A stretch of DNA of 64,000 bases from Eriocheir sinensis (GCF_024679095.1 NC_066571.1:3313283-3377282), one strand, 5' to 3'; positions 41,284 through 54,530 are shown, numbered from the stretch's first letter. The notes: generated from the sequence alone by a model not told the origin. A program made the numbers and translations.

Positions 41284-42530
41284 CTATTTGTTGATGTTCC
41301 CCGTACCTTTGTTGATGTCTTCTGTACCTTTGTTAATGTTTTCCATACCTTTGTTGATGTTTTCCATACCTTTGTTAATGTTTTCCATACCTTTGTTGAT
41401 GTTTTCCGTACCTTTGTTGATGTTTTCCATACCTTTGTTAATGTTTTCCGTACCTTTGTTAATGTTTTCCGTACCTTTGTTGATGTTTTCCGTACCTTTG
41501 TTGATGTCTTCCGTACCTTTGTTGATGTCTTCCGTACCTTTGTTGATGTTTTCCGTACCTTTGTTAATGTCTTCCGTACCTTTGTTGATGTTTTCCGTAC
41601 CTTTGTTAATGTTTTCCGTACCTTTGTTGATGTTTTCCGTACCTTTGTTGATGTCTTCCGTACCTTTGTTGATGTCTTCCGTACCTTTGTTGATGTTTTC
41701 CGTACCTTTGTTGATGTTTTCCGTACCTTTGTTGATGTCTTCCGTACCTTTGTTGATGTTTTCCTTACCTTTGTTGATGTTTTCCGTACCTTTGTTGATG
41801 TTTTCCGTACCTTTGTTGATGTTTACCGTACCTTTGTTGATGTTTTCCGTACCTTTGTTGATGTTTACCGTACCTTTGTTGATGTTTTCCGTACCTTTGT
41901 TGATGTTTACCGTACCTTTGTTGATGTTTACCGTACCTTTGTTGATGTTTTCCGTACCTTTGTTGATGTTTTCCGTACCTTTGTTGATGTTTTCCATACC
42001 TTTGTTGATGTTTACCGTACCTTTGTTGATGTTTTCCATACCTTTGTTGATGTTTTCCATACCTTTGTTGATGTTTTCCGTACCTTTGTTGATGTTTTCC
42101 GTACCTTTGTTGATGTTTTCCATACCTTTGTTGATGTTTACCGTACCTTTGTTGATGTTTTCCGTACCTTTGTTGATGTTTTCCGTACCTTTGTTGATGT
42201 TTTCCGTACCTTTGTTGATGTTTACCGTACCTTTGTTGATGTTTTCCGTACCTTTGTTGATGTTTTCCGTACCTTTGTTGATGTTTACCGTACCTTTGTT
42301 GATGTTTACCGTACCTTTGTTGATGTTTACCGTACCTTTGTTGATGTTTACCGTATCTTTGTTGATGTTTACCGTACCTTTGTTGATGTTTACCGTACCT
42401 TTGTTGATGTTTACCGTACCTTTGTTGATGTTTACCGTACCTTTGTTGATGTTTACCGTACCTTTGTTGATGTTTACCGTACCTTTGTTGATGTTTACCG
42501 TACCTTTGTTGATGTTTACCGTACCTTTTC
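41284..42530. repeat. 21-bp minisatellite, about 59 copies
   Basis: Unit CCTTTGTTGATGTTTTCCGT plus A. A TTTACCGTA variant becomes dominant from about 42290 to the end, and TTAATG and GTCTTC variants cluster at the left. Because 21 is divisible by three and the unit has no stop in some frames, open frames of 456 codons (+) and 279 codons (-) result. No flanking gene structure supports coding. Confidence 0.95.
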
Positions 42531-42876
42531 TCGCTGCGTTATGTAATGTTTCAGCAGTGATGGCGTGGCCTTCAGAGCACCCAGGCTGTCAATTATCATG
42601 GTGTTCAATATGCATGACCCGCGTGTGCCACTGATGCCGCAACTCTCCGCGTGTGACCTTGTCCCTCTACATGCGGCGCAAACAACGTAACAAACAGGTC
42701 GTAGAGATCACATATGCAGGTTAATGACACACAGTCCTCGTTGTATGTATTGCAAGGCCGACAGTCGTTCCCCTTACCTTTCCTACCGTGACCCATTTTA
42801 ATTGTAAGCTTTGCCTCCACGACTTTCCATCCAAAATTAACCATCTTTCGGCCTCTCATCTCTATTTTCTTTAATA
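42531..42876. other. Mixed sequence, nothing recognised
   Basis: No repeat or domain identified. Confidence 0.5.
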
Positions 42877-43230
42877 GGTGCAGTGATTAGCGGGCTTTTT
42901 TTAATATATACTTTAGTCCTAGAGCTGTTTCCTTTACTGTAAACAAGAGTGCAATCCCTTTGACAGAACTAACAGCAATGTGACTCCCGCCCTCTGCCAT
43001 TAAGTTGTCTAAATATTGTAGCCCTAGAGCTGTTTCCTTTACTGTAAACAAGAGTGCAATCTCTTTGACAGAACTAACAGCAATGTGACTCCCGCCCTCT
43101 GCCATTAAGTTGTCTAAATATTGTAGCCCTTGAGCTGTTTCCTTTACTGTAAACAAGAGTGCAATCCCTTAGACAGAACTAACAGCAATGTGACTGCCGC
43201 CCTCTGCCATTAAGTTTGAAAGTGGCGAGC
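42877..43230 (+). repeat. Family E fragment expanded into a 105-bp tandem repeat
   Basis: GTGCAGTGATTAGCGGGC and a T-run at 42877-42910 mark the start of an E element. Its 3' part (CTAGAGCTGTTTCCTTTACT and GTAAAC), together with adjacent DNA (GACAGAACTAACAGCAATGT, CTCCCGCCCTCTGCCATTAA), is repeated at 42916, 43021 and 43126. The third copy ends in a variant. Confidence 0.85.
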
Positions 43231-43740
43231 CAGTGAACAGTATCGCGACCAAGTGCAATTGTCTGATCCGTACTCTGAAGAACCGTGAACTAAAGAGACT
43301 GGAAGTAAGGAAGATGAGGGAGCAAGGAACTCTGGCCATTGAACTCTCCTCTTGTGTCCACGTGACGACACTTACCACATTTTTTCTACTGCATTTACCT
43401 AGCGAGCGTGGGACGTAATTGATCTTTTGCGTGGAGGAAGTTAAGTGTGTTGTTCCTTCAATTACTTAGTGTTGTTACGTCCGATCGATTGTGGGCGGAG
43501 TGGAAAAAAATGGGCGGCTTTTCCGATACCCTACGGCCCTGTCCACCCAGCAGTGAATGGGTACCAGGTATTAATCGGGGGTTGTGTCCCGTCTCCTGGG
43601 ATCTGTTCCCTTCTCCTATAATTCCTTCTCCCTCCTGTCTCTCTCCGGCACATGACCACAGATGTTGCGCCGACTAAACGAAACTTTCCAACTTTTCCGA
43701 TCGATTGTTAAGTCATACGCTTCACACCGCCGAGGGGAAA
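43231..43740. other. Mixed sequence with probable dispersed repeat at 43480-43680
   Basis: The 43535-43680 segment (CTGTCCACCCAGCAGTGAAT, GGTTGTGTCCCGTCTCCTGG, GTTGCGCCGACTAAACGAAA) looks to me like a common crustacean interspersed repeat, but it occurs once here, so this rests on recall only. Confidence 0.35.
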
Positions 43741-44000
43741 GGGCAATATTCTGAAACATTGTGGCCATATCTCTAAACATTTTGGCCACATTCTTAAATA
43801 TTTCGGCGCCCAATCACGCACGTTTGGCAAGGCTTTCGTAGGAGTTGTGGGCAGTGTTATGATCTTGGTAGTCGGTTGGCAAAGTTTATGTTTCATGAAC
43901 GTGAAAAAATTCTCATGGGAACCCGATTCATCCCCTCTTCAGCCTTTGGAGATAGTTGATGTGAGAGGCAGAAGCGTCTGAGAATACTGACCAAAGTTCT
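43741..44000 (-). mobile_element. Family D element, copy 5, with clear inverted termini
   Basis: The left end GGGCAATATTCTGAAAC and the reverse complement of the right end (GGTCAGTATTCTCAGAC) agree at about 11 of 14 core positions. The interior matches other D copies (GCAAGGCTTTCGTAGGAGTT, GGAACCCGATTCATCCCCTC, AGTTGATGTGAGAGGCAGAA). A CATT.TGGCCA.AT.T short triplication lies at the left. Confidence 0.75.
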
Positions 44001-44026
44001 TTCGTCTCACAGTCAGGAAGGTCACA

Positions 44027-44275
44027 TTAACCCGTTCGCTGCGATTGGCTCGGATTAGGCTTTCAGTTGTAGCCTAGTAACATACAGCCCCATGTCTTTC
44101 TCTGCCTCTGTGGTGGATAGTGGAGTGTTTCCCATGTGGTATTGGTGTGCTGGATATCCCCTCCCAAGGTACAGGACTTTACATTTTTCTTCATTGAATT
44201 GGAGCAGCCACTTTTTGTTCCACTCTTGTAGCTTGGTGATGTCTTACTGCAGGAAATCCGCAGTCAAGGGGTTTA
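44027..44275 (-). mobile_element. TTAA-ended element with reverse-transcriptase fragment (family A, copy 3)
   Basis: Left end TTAACCCGTTCGCTGCGATT, right end GCAGTCAAGGGGTTTA (one mismatch from TTAA). Length 249 bp. The minus strand again carries the reverse-transcriptase segment. It lies 26 bp from the family D copy. Confidence 0.78.
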
Positions 44276-44553
44276 GGGGGGTGGGGGGGGCGCTTGCAGG
44301 GAGAGGCCTCAGAAAGTGTTCCTGTGAAATGTTGACGGAATCGAGGCCGGGTGCGTGCCGCAGCGGAGGGCTGTGTAAACATTGACTCCTGCATTGGGGA
44401 TAAGACTAACGAGGAGGCAGTGTTGTTGTTGTTATTATGATGATGGTGATGATGATGATTGTTGAGTATTATTGTTATTACTACCACTACTACTACTTTT
44501 CTGCTACTATTACTCGTACTATTATCTTCAACATCATTATATTTTTGAATAGT

Positions 44554-44555
<2 letters not shown>

Positions 44556-44600
<45 letters not shown>
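44556..44600. repeat. (GT)n microsatellite
   Basis: About 22 GT units, preceded at 44420-44530 by TTG, GAT and ACT trinucleotide runs. Confidence 0.95.
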
Positions 44601-44603
<3 letters not shown>

Positions 44604-44635
44604 CCCCGTTCCCCCCACTACTAAATAAACCATGG

Positions 44636-44775
44636 CCGGCATGACACAAGGTCGTGGGTGAGCCGTAACACCATCGACGGGGCCTTCGACGTGACTCACC
44701 GGCCGATATAAGGGACCCGGGCGCACTCTCTCGGTAGTCGTCGAGATCTTAACACAGTACAATAAGTGCGACCTG
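44636..44775 (+). mobile_element. Possible LTR fragment with promoter-like signals
   Basis: A GC-rich stretch contains GATATAAGGGACCC (TATA-like) and, about 55 bp later, ACAGTACAATAAGTGCGACC (poly(A)-signal-like). This spacing resembles the R region of a retrotransposon LTR. No second LTR or internal coding region was found. Confidence 0.25.
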
Positions 44776-44904
44776 TAACCTTTTTTCTGGGAGTCGTTCT
44801 TTAATTTCTCGGCAAACTTACATGCTGGCCCGTTGTGTAAGTCAGCTATCTTCATGGGCACTGATGGTGGATCTTATTCCTTTGTCAATAGTGGCGCTGG
44901 CAAA

Positions 44905-45210
44905 TTATTATTATTTTTTTTTTTTAATTATCGCTCATAACGCCGGTAGGATGTCTTGAGGGACCTGGCAGTTAGTGGCGTGAGCGAATATCATTTATGA
45001 GGCTGCCGTAATATGCTTGGCCCACGCTGCACCCGAATGATCCTCTTGTTGGAAATCACTGAAGTTTGGTTGATAGATAATCTGGACAGCATGACAGTAA
45101 TCTTCTGCCACTCGGCAATTATTGAAAATTGCCAGCTGGTGCGATACGACTCCAAACCGAGTCCTCGGGATCGTGGTCCACGTCCGTGCGCTAATCATTC
45201 CGCCACTGCC
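44905..45210 (-). mobile_element. Full-length tRNA-derived SINE (family F, copy 3)
   Basis: The minus strand starts at 45210 with GGCAGTGGCGGAATGATTAG (A-box region). It continues to GGACTCGGTTTGGAGTCG (B-box-like) and CACCAG near 45138, then the body shared with copies at 16590 and 31655, then the 3' block CAAGACATCCTACCGGCG. It ends in an A/T-rich tail at 44905-44930. The head is about 73 nt, tRNA-sized. Total about 305 bp. Confidence 0.75.
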
Positions 45211-45739
45211 TCTATATTGCTCAAGCTGTTCCCTGTTGTTATGCTTGACCGAGGCCGCAAAAGTTTTGAAGACTGGCAGCACGAGGCAAATCTTCGGCCA
45301 CTCGTTGAACGTTTAAGTTTTTACCACAACTGGCCAACTAGATACTCGGATTAGTCGCAGAAACTTAAGCGTTCAAGCTAGCTCGGCATTCACACATTTA
45401 AAGCTTGAGAATTGGTCGAGAACGTTTCCACCTCCTTAGTGAATCAGTCACTCCCGCACTCACTCACTGATTGTTGTACCGGCACCGTGCATTAGTGTTC
45501 TGAAATTAGCGCTTTGAGGGCAACTTGTCTTTTCACATCGCTATTCTGTGACCATAAAGCCTTTCATTTTCCCCTTTCGGTTGTGGAAGTAAGATGGAGA
45601 ACACGTAATATTAGGCTACGAGACATGACATGCTTATTTTCAGTGAACGAAATGTGTGTGCGTGGGTACATTTGTTACCTGCATTTACCTTTGCATCTGA
45701 CACTTATCCGTCTGTCCTTCTCGCTATTTGTTGAGTAAG
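45211..45739. other. Mixed sequence, no gene
   Basis: No repeat or coding region recognised. Confidence 0.5.
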
Positions 45740-45876
45740 TTTTTTTTTCTTTTTTACAATAAAGGAGACAGCTCAAGGGCACAAAAAAAAGGAAACAATA
45801 ATAAAAGAAAGGCCCGCTACTCGCTGCTCCTAAAAAAAAAAGAATCAAAAGAGGTGGCCGAAAGAGAGGTCAATTT
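45740..45876 (-). mobile_element. Family E element, copy 6
   Basis: T-run, ACAATAAAGGAGACAGCTCA, A-rich stretch, GGCCCGCTACTCGCTGCTCC and GAGGTGGCCGAAAGAGAGGT. With copy 1 it is the most complete copy. Confidence 0.8.
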
Positions 45877-46747
45877 TGGGAGGAGATTTAGCTATGCAAG
45901 TTATATGCCTGAGCTGACCTGGTTACATGAAAGCTACCGTATGTAGTGATATTCAGCCTTTTGAACATAAGAGGTTTTAATCATCGCCATGGGAATCGGG
46001 CAGAATTGAATAATTAAAAATAATAATCATCGTTTGTTATCACGACCATCAGTGACTCCGAGCCGATTTCACAGTCCAACACAGTGTCTTCGTAACAGCC
46101 CGAACCAAACCATAGAATCCCATACAATCCAGAACGGTGAGGTTTTCGATGCCACGCTAAATACACAAGACTTTTCCTGTATAATTTCATCAAATTTGTG
46201 AACTTAAATACAAACACTAGACACTATACAAGGAAATTTCGAAGGCTCTGGTATTGGTTTAGGAGTCTACTAACCCATCATGGGGAACTGTGAAACTGGT
46301 CCTCCGTCTCCCACACAGGCAGGGTATCCAGGATGTCAAGAGTGTTCAAGTACCCGTCCTGACGCTATTCTTGGAAAAACTAATCTCTTTTATTTTCCTT
46401 TCACGACACGCAGCGAATACGGAGCCACGTGCACCCAATGCCGTGAGTCAGGGAGCACCGCAACACCTCGTGACGAGAAGAATTATGTCGCAAAATAAAT
46501 CAACAATCACGGCATTCATCTTGCAAGGAAACGTGAAAAATAGACGAATAGTACAATAAACACGGCCGCTTTACGTCAACCAATAAACAAGTGGGACACG
46601 CAGCGAAGAAAAAAAATATATGAAAACGAATACATAAAAAAAGAAAATATAAAGAACGAATATATATAAAAAGGAAGAATATAATATATAAAAACAAATA
46701 TGTATTAAAAGAATAATATATATAAAAACGAATATATATTATGAAAA

Positions 46748-46754
<7 letters not shown>
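45877..46754. other. AT-rich mixed sequence; no gene recognised
   Basis: 46600-46750 contains AATATATAAAAACGAATATAT-like degenerate units of about 35 bp leading into the AT array. No exon seen. Confidence 0.5.

Positions 46755-46826
<72 letters not shown>
46755..46826. repeat. (AT)n microsatellite
   Basis: About 36 AT units, self-complementary. Confidence 0.97.
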
Positions 46827-46829
<3 letters not shown>

Positions 46830-47180
46830 AAACGAATGTATACAAAAAGAAGAACACATATAGAAACAAACGCACAAGAACGCTTTAAATCATACAAAAA
46901 AAATTCTTCCTTTGCCCCGCTTACCAGGAAGGGGCGGATGAACGCCGGCTATTAAATATCCGGCGATGTCCCCGCAGCGCCGCAGAACGCCCCGTCACGC
47001 GCGAGTCATTACGAAGAGTGCGGTGGAAGACGGAAGGGGGGGGGGGGGGGGACTCTCAGCTGATGCACGGACGCCGGGACTCTATATTCACGGCGGACCT
47101 GTGTTGTGGGTGTCTCCCTTTGTCTGTCTTTTTGCTTATATGGTCTTTGTCGTTTACCGTTTGATTTAGGGATGGGATAG

Positions 47181-47254
<74 letters not shown>
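47181..47254. repeat. (GT)n microsatellite
   Basis: About 37 GT units. A G-run lies upstream at about 47037-47050. Confidence 0.97.
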
Positions 47255-47256
<2 letters not shown>

Positions 47257-47809
47257 TCTCTTTCTCCTCCAAGGTAATTCTTGCTCTGAAGCTTAAATTG
47301 GGGACTTGCAACATTTTCTATTTGCATATTAAACTGCATCTTCTAGCAACTCCCCGGTTTATTTTATTTTATTTTATTTGTCATTATTTATTTTATGTAT
47401 GTATTTGCATGCGTGTGTGTGTGCGTGCGTCGCTCATACATAATGCATTGTCACTCTAGTTCCACGAGTCCCTTTTTTCATAGCTTTAATTTAAACCAAG
47501 AATGTCCTATAATGTCTCAACTCCCAGTCTTCATGTTAACTATATTTGCTGACCTCTGAAGACCTCATAGAGTACACAAAATCCTGCCTTCGTGACTCTA
47601 AAAGAAATGACGTTATGGATTATTTATACCCTTCCGTGGGCTGGAATGGTATTGACGCAGGGCGTGTGGCGAGGACAGGGCCGCGTCTGCTATAAGAGCT
47701 AAATTCAGGTCAGGATAGACTCGAAGTGCAGTGGAAGGAGACTGAATGAGGCTCAGGAAGTATCGCAACAAAGAGACGAACACTGAAGTAGATTGATCCG
47801 AAGTTGCGC
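47255..47809. other. Mixed sequence, no gene
   Basis: TTTTA repeats at 47360-47380; otherwise nothing recognised. Confidence 0.5.
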
Positions 47810-48245
47810 TAAAGGAAAAGCGGAATTCACAACCTGAACCCACGAATCCTGAAGTATATTGACCCCCTAAAGTTACTGTGAAAGGGAAGCAGAATTCACA
47901 ACCTGGACACACGAATTATGAAGTATATTGACCCCTAAAGTTACTCTGAAAGGGAAGCAGAATTCACAACCTGGACACACGAATTATGAAGTATATTGAC
48001 CCCCTAAAGTTACTCTGAAAGGGAAGCAGAACTCACAACCTGGACACACGAATTATGAAGTATATTGACCCCCTAAAGTTACTCTGAAAGGGAAGCAGAA
48101 CTCACAACCTGGACACACGAACCATGAAGTAAATTGACCCCCTGAAGCAATACCTAAAGGGGAAGAACTCACATCCTGGACCCTCAAATCCTGAAATATA
48201 ATGACCCACTAAAGTTACTCTAAATGGAAAGCAAAACGCACAACT
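47810..48245. repeat. 68-69-bp minisatellite, about 6 copies
   Basis: CTGGACACACGAATTATGAA lies at 47903, 47971, 48040 and (as ...GAACCATGAA) 48109, with GTATATTGACCCCCTAAAGT and CTGAAAGGGAAGCAGAA in each unit. Outer copies are decayed. Confidence 0.95.
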
Positions 48246-49718
48246 AGAGTACAAGAACTACGAACCATTTTCATTTATCCAGGTTACTTTAAAGAGGAAG
48301 TGGAGGTCCGTCGCGGCTGAATAAATGAAACCCAAGGAATAATATAACAGAAGCGAGAGAAGAGAAAAAGCAACACTAAACACAATAGCATTACCGGCGT
48401 TAAATATTCAGAGGTGTAGTGACGTCAGACCTTCCCCGAGCCGCCCCGAGCCTCCCCCAACCCCCCAGGACCCTCACCTCCCCGCATGACACAGGTTGGA
48501 CGGAGCATTGGCAGGTTATTGGCCGCCCCGTGAGTGCGACGCAGAAGGCAAAGGGTCGTAGTGAAGGGCGGGGGCAAGGTCTGTGAAGGACGCTGGAGGA
48601 AGGAGAAGTTAGATGCCATTTTAGAAGACGAGGGAAAAATGTTAGTTATATTAGACGTGAGAATAGATTGTTAATATTTTTGGTTGTGATTGTTATGTTC
48701 GTATATAGTTAAAGTGGGTGGTTGTTGTGTGTTTAATAGCTGAATGAAAGAGAAGTCAGATGCCACTAATTAAGAGCACGAAAGGAAGTTTGGTATTGGG
48801 ATTAGGTGTCAGAGAAGATTGTTATTATTTTTTTATGGGTGGTTGTTCGTCGCCATTAAGAAAATAAAAGGAAAGATGATGTATGGATGAGACGTGAGGG
48901 AAGGTTTCTGTCCGTGATAGTATATAGCTTAGGTGGGTGATTGTGTTGTGTGTCAGTGAAGAGTGTTGATGGGTGAATGTTGCGTGTTAGTGAATGTCTT
49001 CGGGGGGGGAGGGTGTTGTGTAAAATATAAATGTATGATTGCTTTCTGATGTACTGTTGTGTCCAGATGCGTGAGAGGTGTCCTGCACGGTGGAAGGGGG
49101 AAAGAAAATCCAGGCAGGGTGCAGGATCTGAAAGGGTGTATGTAGTGTTGTCTTACTGGCGCGGTGGGTAGGAGAGTGGATGTTTGTATTGCTGTCAGTA
49201 GGGTGGGGGTGAGGTGTTATCCAGGAGGGGTATGTGGAAGGATGGGTGTTTGTAATTGTGTCCGCTAGGGTGGGCCAGAGAAAACGTGAAAATAAAAGGA
49301 AAGATGATGTGAGGATGAGACGTGAGGGAAGATTTTTGTCCGTGATAGTTTATAGCTGAGGTGAGGACTAAGCAAGGTGGGTAGGAGAATGTGCATCTGC
49401 GGGGGTATCTGGCAGGGTGAGTTACAGAGTTGAAGTCCACGTGGGAGAATGGCAAGGTGTCCGAGAGAGTGAGTATTCGTTCGTAAGACTCGTAGATACC
49501 GTCCAGGCAAGGTATATGGAAGGGTGGTTTTCTAGATGGTGTTCGGTGAAGTGGGAGGGGGAGTGGCGTAGAAGAATGAATGTCTTGGCAAGGTGCTGAG
49601 AGAGTAAATGTTCGTAGGGTGACTTCCCAGGGTGGGCAGTGTATAGCTAGTGTCCAGGCAGGGTATACGGAAGAACGGTTAGGTAGTTGGTGTGCGGCAG
49701 GGTGAGTGTGAGAGTGGG
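48246..49718. repeat. Mixed, G-rich degenerate repeats
   Basis: A block with AAATAAAAGGAAAGATGATG, GAGACGTGAGGGAAG and GTCCGTGATAGT occurs near 48864 and again near 49290, about 426 bp apart. 49060-49700 holds many imperfect GGGTGGGTAGGAGA and GTCCAGGCAGGGTATA-type units. No gene. Confidence 0.6.
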
Positions 49719-49944
49719 GGCCGTATTAGTACTGAACATATCGTCGCCCAAGTTTACATATTTGACAAGGCTTTCGTAGGAGTTTTTGGCCAATTCCAGG
49801 AGTAGTTTTATGACCCTGGTGGTGGTTTGACCCTTCCTCTGTACCATGAACCTAAAGAAATACTCATTAGAACCCGTTTGATCCCCTCTTTGATCTTTAG
49901 AAATAGTTGATGTGAGAAACGAAAGTATCTTACAATACCGACTT
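49719..49944 (-). mobile_element. Family D element, copy 6
   Basis: Left end GGCCGTATTAGTACTGAAC, right end CTTACAATACCGACTT, 226 bp, with TTGACAAGGCTTTCGTAGGA, AGGAGTAGTTTTATGACCCT, TGTACCATGAACC and AGTTGATGTGAGAAACGAAA inside. One of the more complete copies. Confidence 0.78.
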
Positions 49945-50129
49945 GAGTGTCCGTAGAGGTGCTTTGGCAAGATGGGCAGCATAGGTAATACCCAGTGTGA
50001 ATAAAAAAAATAAGGATCTGCAGCAGTGTCTTAGTAAGGGGTGTAAGAGAGTGAGTGTGAGGGGAGATAAAAAAGATATGTGAGTGTGTTTCGATAGTTG
50101 ATGCTTAAACTAGGTACCTGAAGGGATGT

Positions 50130-50545
50130 TTTGTTAGGTTAAGATAGTGGGGGTTTAAAGAAGGTAAGAAAGATAGGTAAATGTGTCTCGATAGTGGATG
50201 TTTTGTCAGGGTAAGATAGTTGGAGTCTAAAAAAGATAGGAAAGATAGGTGAATGTATCTCGATAGTGGATGTTTTGTCAGGGTAAGATAGTGGGGGTTT
50301 AAAGAAGGTAAGAAAGATAGGTAAATGTGTCTCGATAGTGGATGTTTTGTCAGGGTAAGATAGTGGGGGTTTAAAGAAGGTAAGAAAGATAGGTAAATGT
50401 GTCTCGATAGTGGATGTTTTGTCAGGGTAAGATAGTTGGAGTTTAAAGAAGGTAAGAAAGATAGGTAAATGTGTCTCGATAGTGGATGTTTTGTCAGGGT
50501 AAGATAGTTGGAGTTTAAAGAAGATAAGAAAGATAGTGGATGTCT
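50130..50545. repeat. 71-72-bp minisatellite, about 5.5 copies
   Basis: GATGTTTTGTCAGGGTAAGA occurs at 50198, 50270, 50341, 50413 and 50484, with GTAAGAAAGATAGGTAAATG and GTCTCGATAGTG in each unit. Copies differ by few bases. Confidence 0.95.
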
Positions 50546-50579
50546 AGGGAAGGTAAGAAAGATAAGGAAATGTGCCCCA

Positions 50580-50800
50580 ATAGTGGTTGCATAATTTCAC
50601 TTTAATAGAAGACCCAATTAATCCAATCTTTCCTCCTTCGTGTTATAGAAAGCCGCTTCATCAGGCCGAGGAGATAACAGCAATTAAGAGAAGCGTCATC
50701 AGGGCGCCACAGAAGCTTGTTAGAGGGCACGTAATTAGGAGGAATTTGACGGAGGTGAAGCCAATTAAGGTCAGGTCACAGGGGGGCCTCGTCACTTGAC
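50580..50800. promoter_or_regulatory. Candidate regulatory island with AATTA motifs
   Basis: In a non-repetitive stretch, four AATTA cores (CCAATTAATC, GCAATTAAGA, GTAATTAGGA, CCAATTAAGG) occur within about 160 bp. The direct repeat AGGTCAGGTCA lies at 50768-50778. These resemble homeodomain and nuclear-receptor half-sites, but such motifs arise by chance. No gene is adjacent. Confidence 0.2.
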
Positions 50801-50984
50801 CCCTCGACACAGGAGAGGGCTAAAGGTCAACCCTCGCGTCCCCCTGCAGAATTGGGTCACCGGCGCCACATTTGTCAGGTCCAAGGAGCGCGGGGGAATT
50901 TTTTTTAGGAGGAAAAGAAAATTAGTAAAAAGATAAGTTGGCTCCCTTATATTATGCATGTCGCTGAAAAGTTAGAGGATAGGG

Positions 50985-51342
50985 AAGAAGAAGAGGAGAG
51001 AAGAGAAGAGAAAAGAAGAGAATAGGAGAGGAAAAGAGAAGAGAAGAGAAGAGAAGAGACGAGACGAGACGAGACGAGACGAGACGAGGCATTACTAATA
51101 AAAAAAAACACTGATACCCTGAAATATCGAGGAAAAGGAACCGAAATATTCTTAAAAGGTAAACAATATAAATAGCTGATGAGGAAAGCAATAGAAATAT
51201 ACAGTAAAAACGTATCCATGAAAGAAGCGATGATGTGGGAAATGTAAGGACGATAAAATAAACAACAAAAGGCACCCAAATACCTCTAAAAAAACACTTA
51301 AAGAACTGAAGTAATGGAATAGCAATGAGGTGTGCATATCCC

Positions 51343-51387
<45 letters not shown>
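50985..51387. repeat. (GAGAA)n/(GACGA)n and (CA)n
   Basis: Purine pentanucleotides at 50985-51056 change to GACGA units at 51056-51086. A CA array lies at 51344-51387. Confidence 0.85.
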
Positions 51388-51391
<4 letters not shown>

Positions 51392-51474
51392 GCTACCGTT
51401 GCGCCTGTCCTTGTTCCTCTCTTTGGTCTTAAGAAAAATGGGAAGATATGGATAACGTTCTTTTTGTTTTGTTG

Positions 51475-53262
<1,788 letters not shown>

Positions 53263-53389
53263 CTGCACGGAGGAAGGGACAGAGGGAGACGCAAGCACGG
53301 GAACGAAGGGAATAGGAAGTGAAAGAGAAAAAGGAGAGGAATGTAAAGGTGAAATATTAAGGTGTAAAAATGTGAAAGGGAGAAAAAGA

Positions 53390-53480
53390 TTGAAAGAGGA
53401 TAAGAGGAAGAAGAAGAAGAGGAGGCGAAGGAAGAGGAGGAGGAAGGGGAGGAGAAACTATGGAGGGCACAGCAAGGAAG
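53390..53480. repeat. GGA/GAA purine tract
   Basis: AAGAAGAAGAGGAGG-type triplets. Confidence 0.85.
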
Positions 53481-53503
53481 AGTGAGGGAAAGGGAGGGAG
53501 TCG

Positions 53504-53990
<487 letters not shown>

Positions 53991-54444
53991 TAACTTCGTC
54001 AGCACGGAATATAACGATGCTTTACGATGCCATAATAAGTCTGCCGGAGTGATTCATAACAGACGAGGAAGCCAGCGTGAAAACTACTTAATGGTCACTT
54101 TTATTCGCTGTTATGTATTGATTCCTCGTTAGTTACTTTTCCTCCCCGCCTTGCCACAGGAAAAGTGAAATAGTTGACATAAATTAGGATCATAGTAAAT
54201 TTTAAGATCGACTTGGCTTTAGGTATGTAAGAATTTTCACTAATAAAATAATCTTCAAAGTTACCTTGAAAGAATAGTCATCAGAATTTCCACGTATAAA
54301 TGACGGAATGCACGTAGTTAAAAAAAAAAAAATCAAGTATAGACGAAATAATAGTTTTTTTTTTTTCTTCAAATTTTCAAGTATACTAAATAATATACGT
54401 AATCTCAAAATTTCAAATAGACAAAATACACGTATCTTTCCAAA
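53991..54444. other. AT-rich sequence, no gene
   Basis: No recognisable feature. Confidence 0.5.
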
Positions 54445-54530
54445 GTAGTAGTAGCGGGCTATTCTTTCACATTTGTTACCTTTTGTTATGCCCTTGAACT
54501 GACTCCTCTGCTCTAGAAAAAAAAAAAAAC
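54445..54530 (+). mobile_element. Family E element, copy 7, 5'-truncated
   Basis: AGTAGTAGCGGGCTATTC, TTATGCCCTTGAACTGACTC, CTCTGCTCTAG and a terminal A-run, in the same orientation as the copy at 41081. Confidence 0.7.

Noticed and set aside
41264..42634. 456-codon open frame on the + strand
   Set aside because: It is produced by a 21-bp array whose unit length keeps any stop-free frame open; no start context, domain or flanking gene structure.
45138..45210. Functional tRNA gene
   Set aside because: A-box and B-box are diverged and the head is joined to a repeated SINE body seen at other sites.
46014..46217. 67-codon minus-strand frame
   Set aside because: AT-rich flank, no domain and no support for a start or splice site.
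47810..48245. CRISPR-like array (and similar regular arrays elsewhere)
   Set aside because: Units are contiguous tandem repeats without unique spacers; the genome is eukaryotic.
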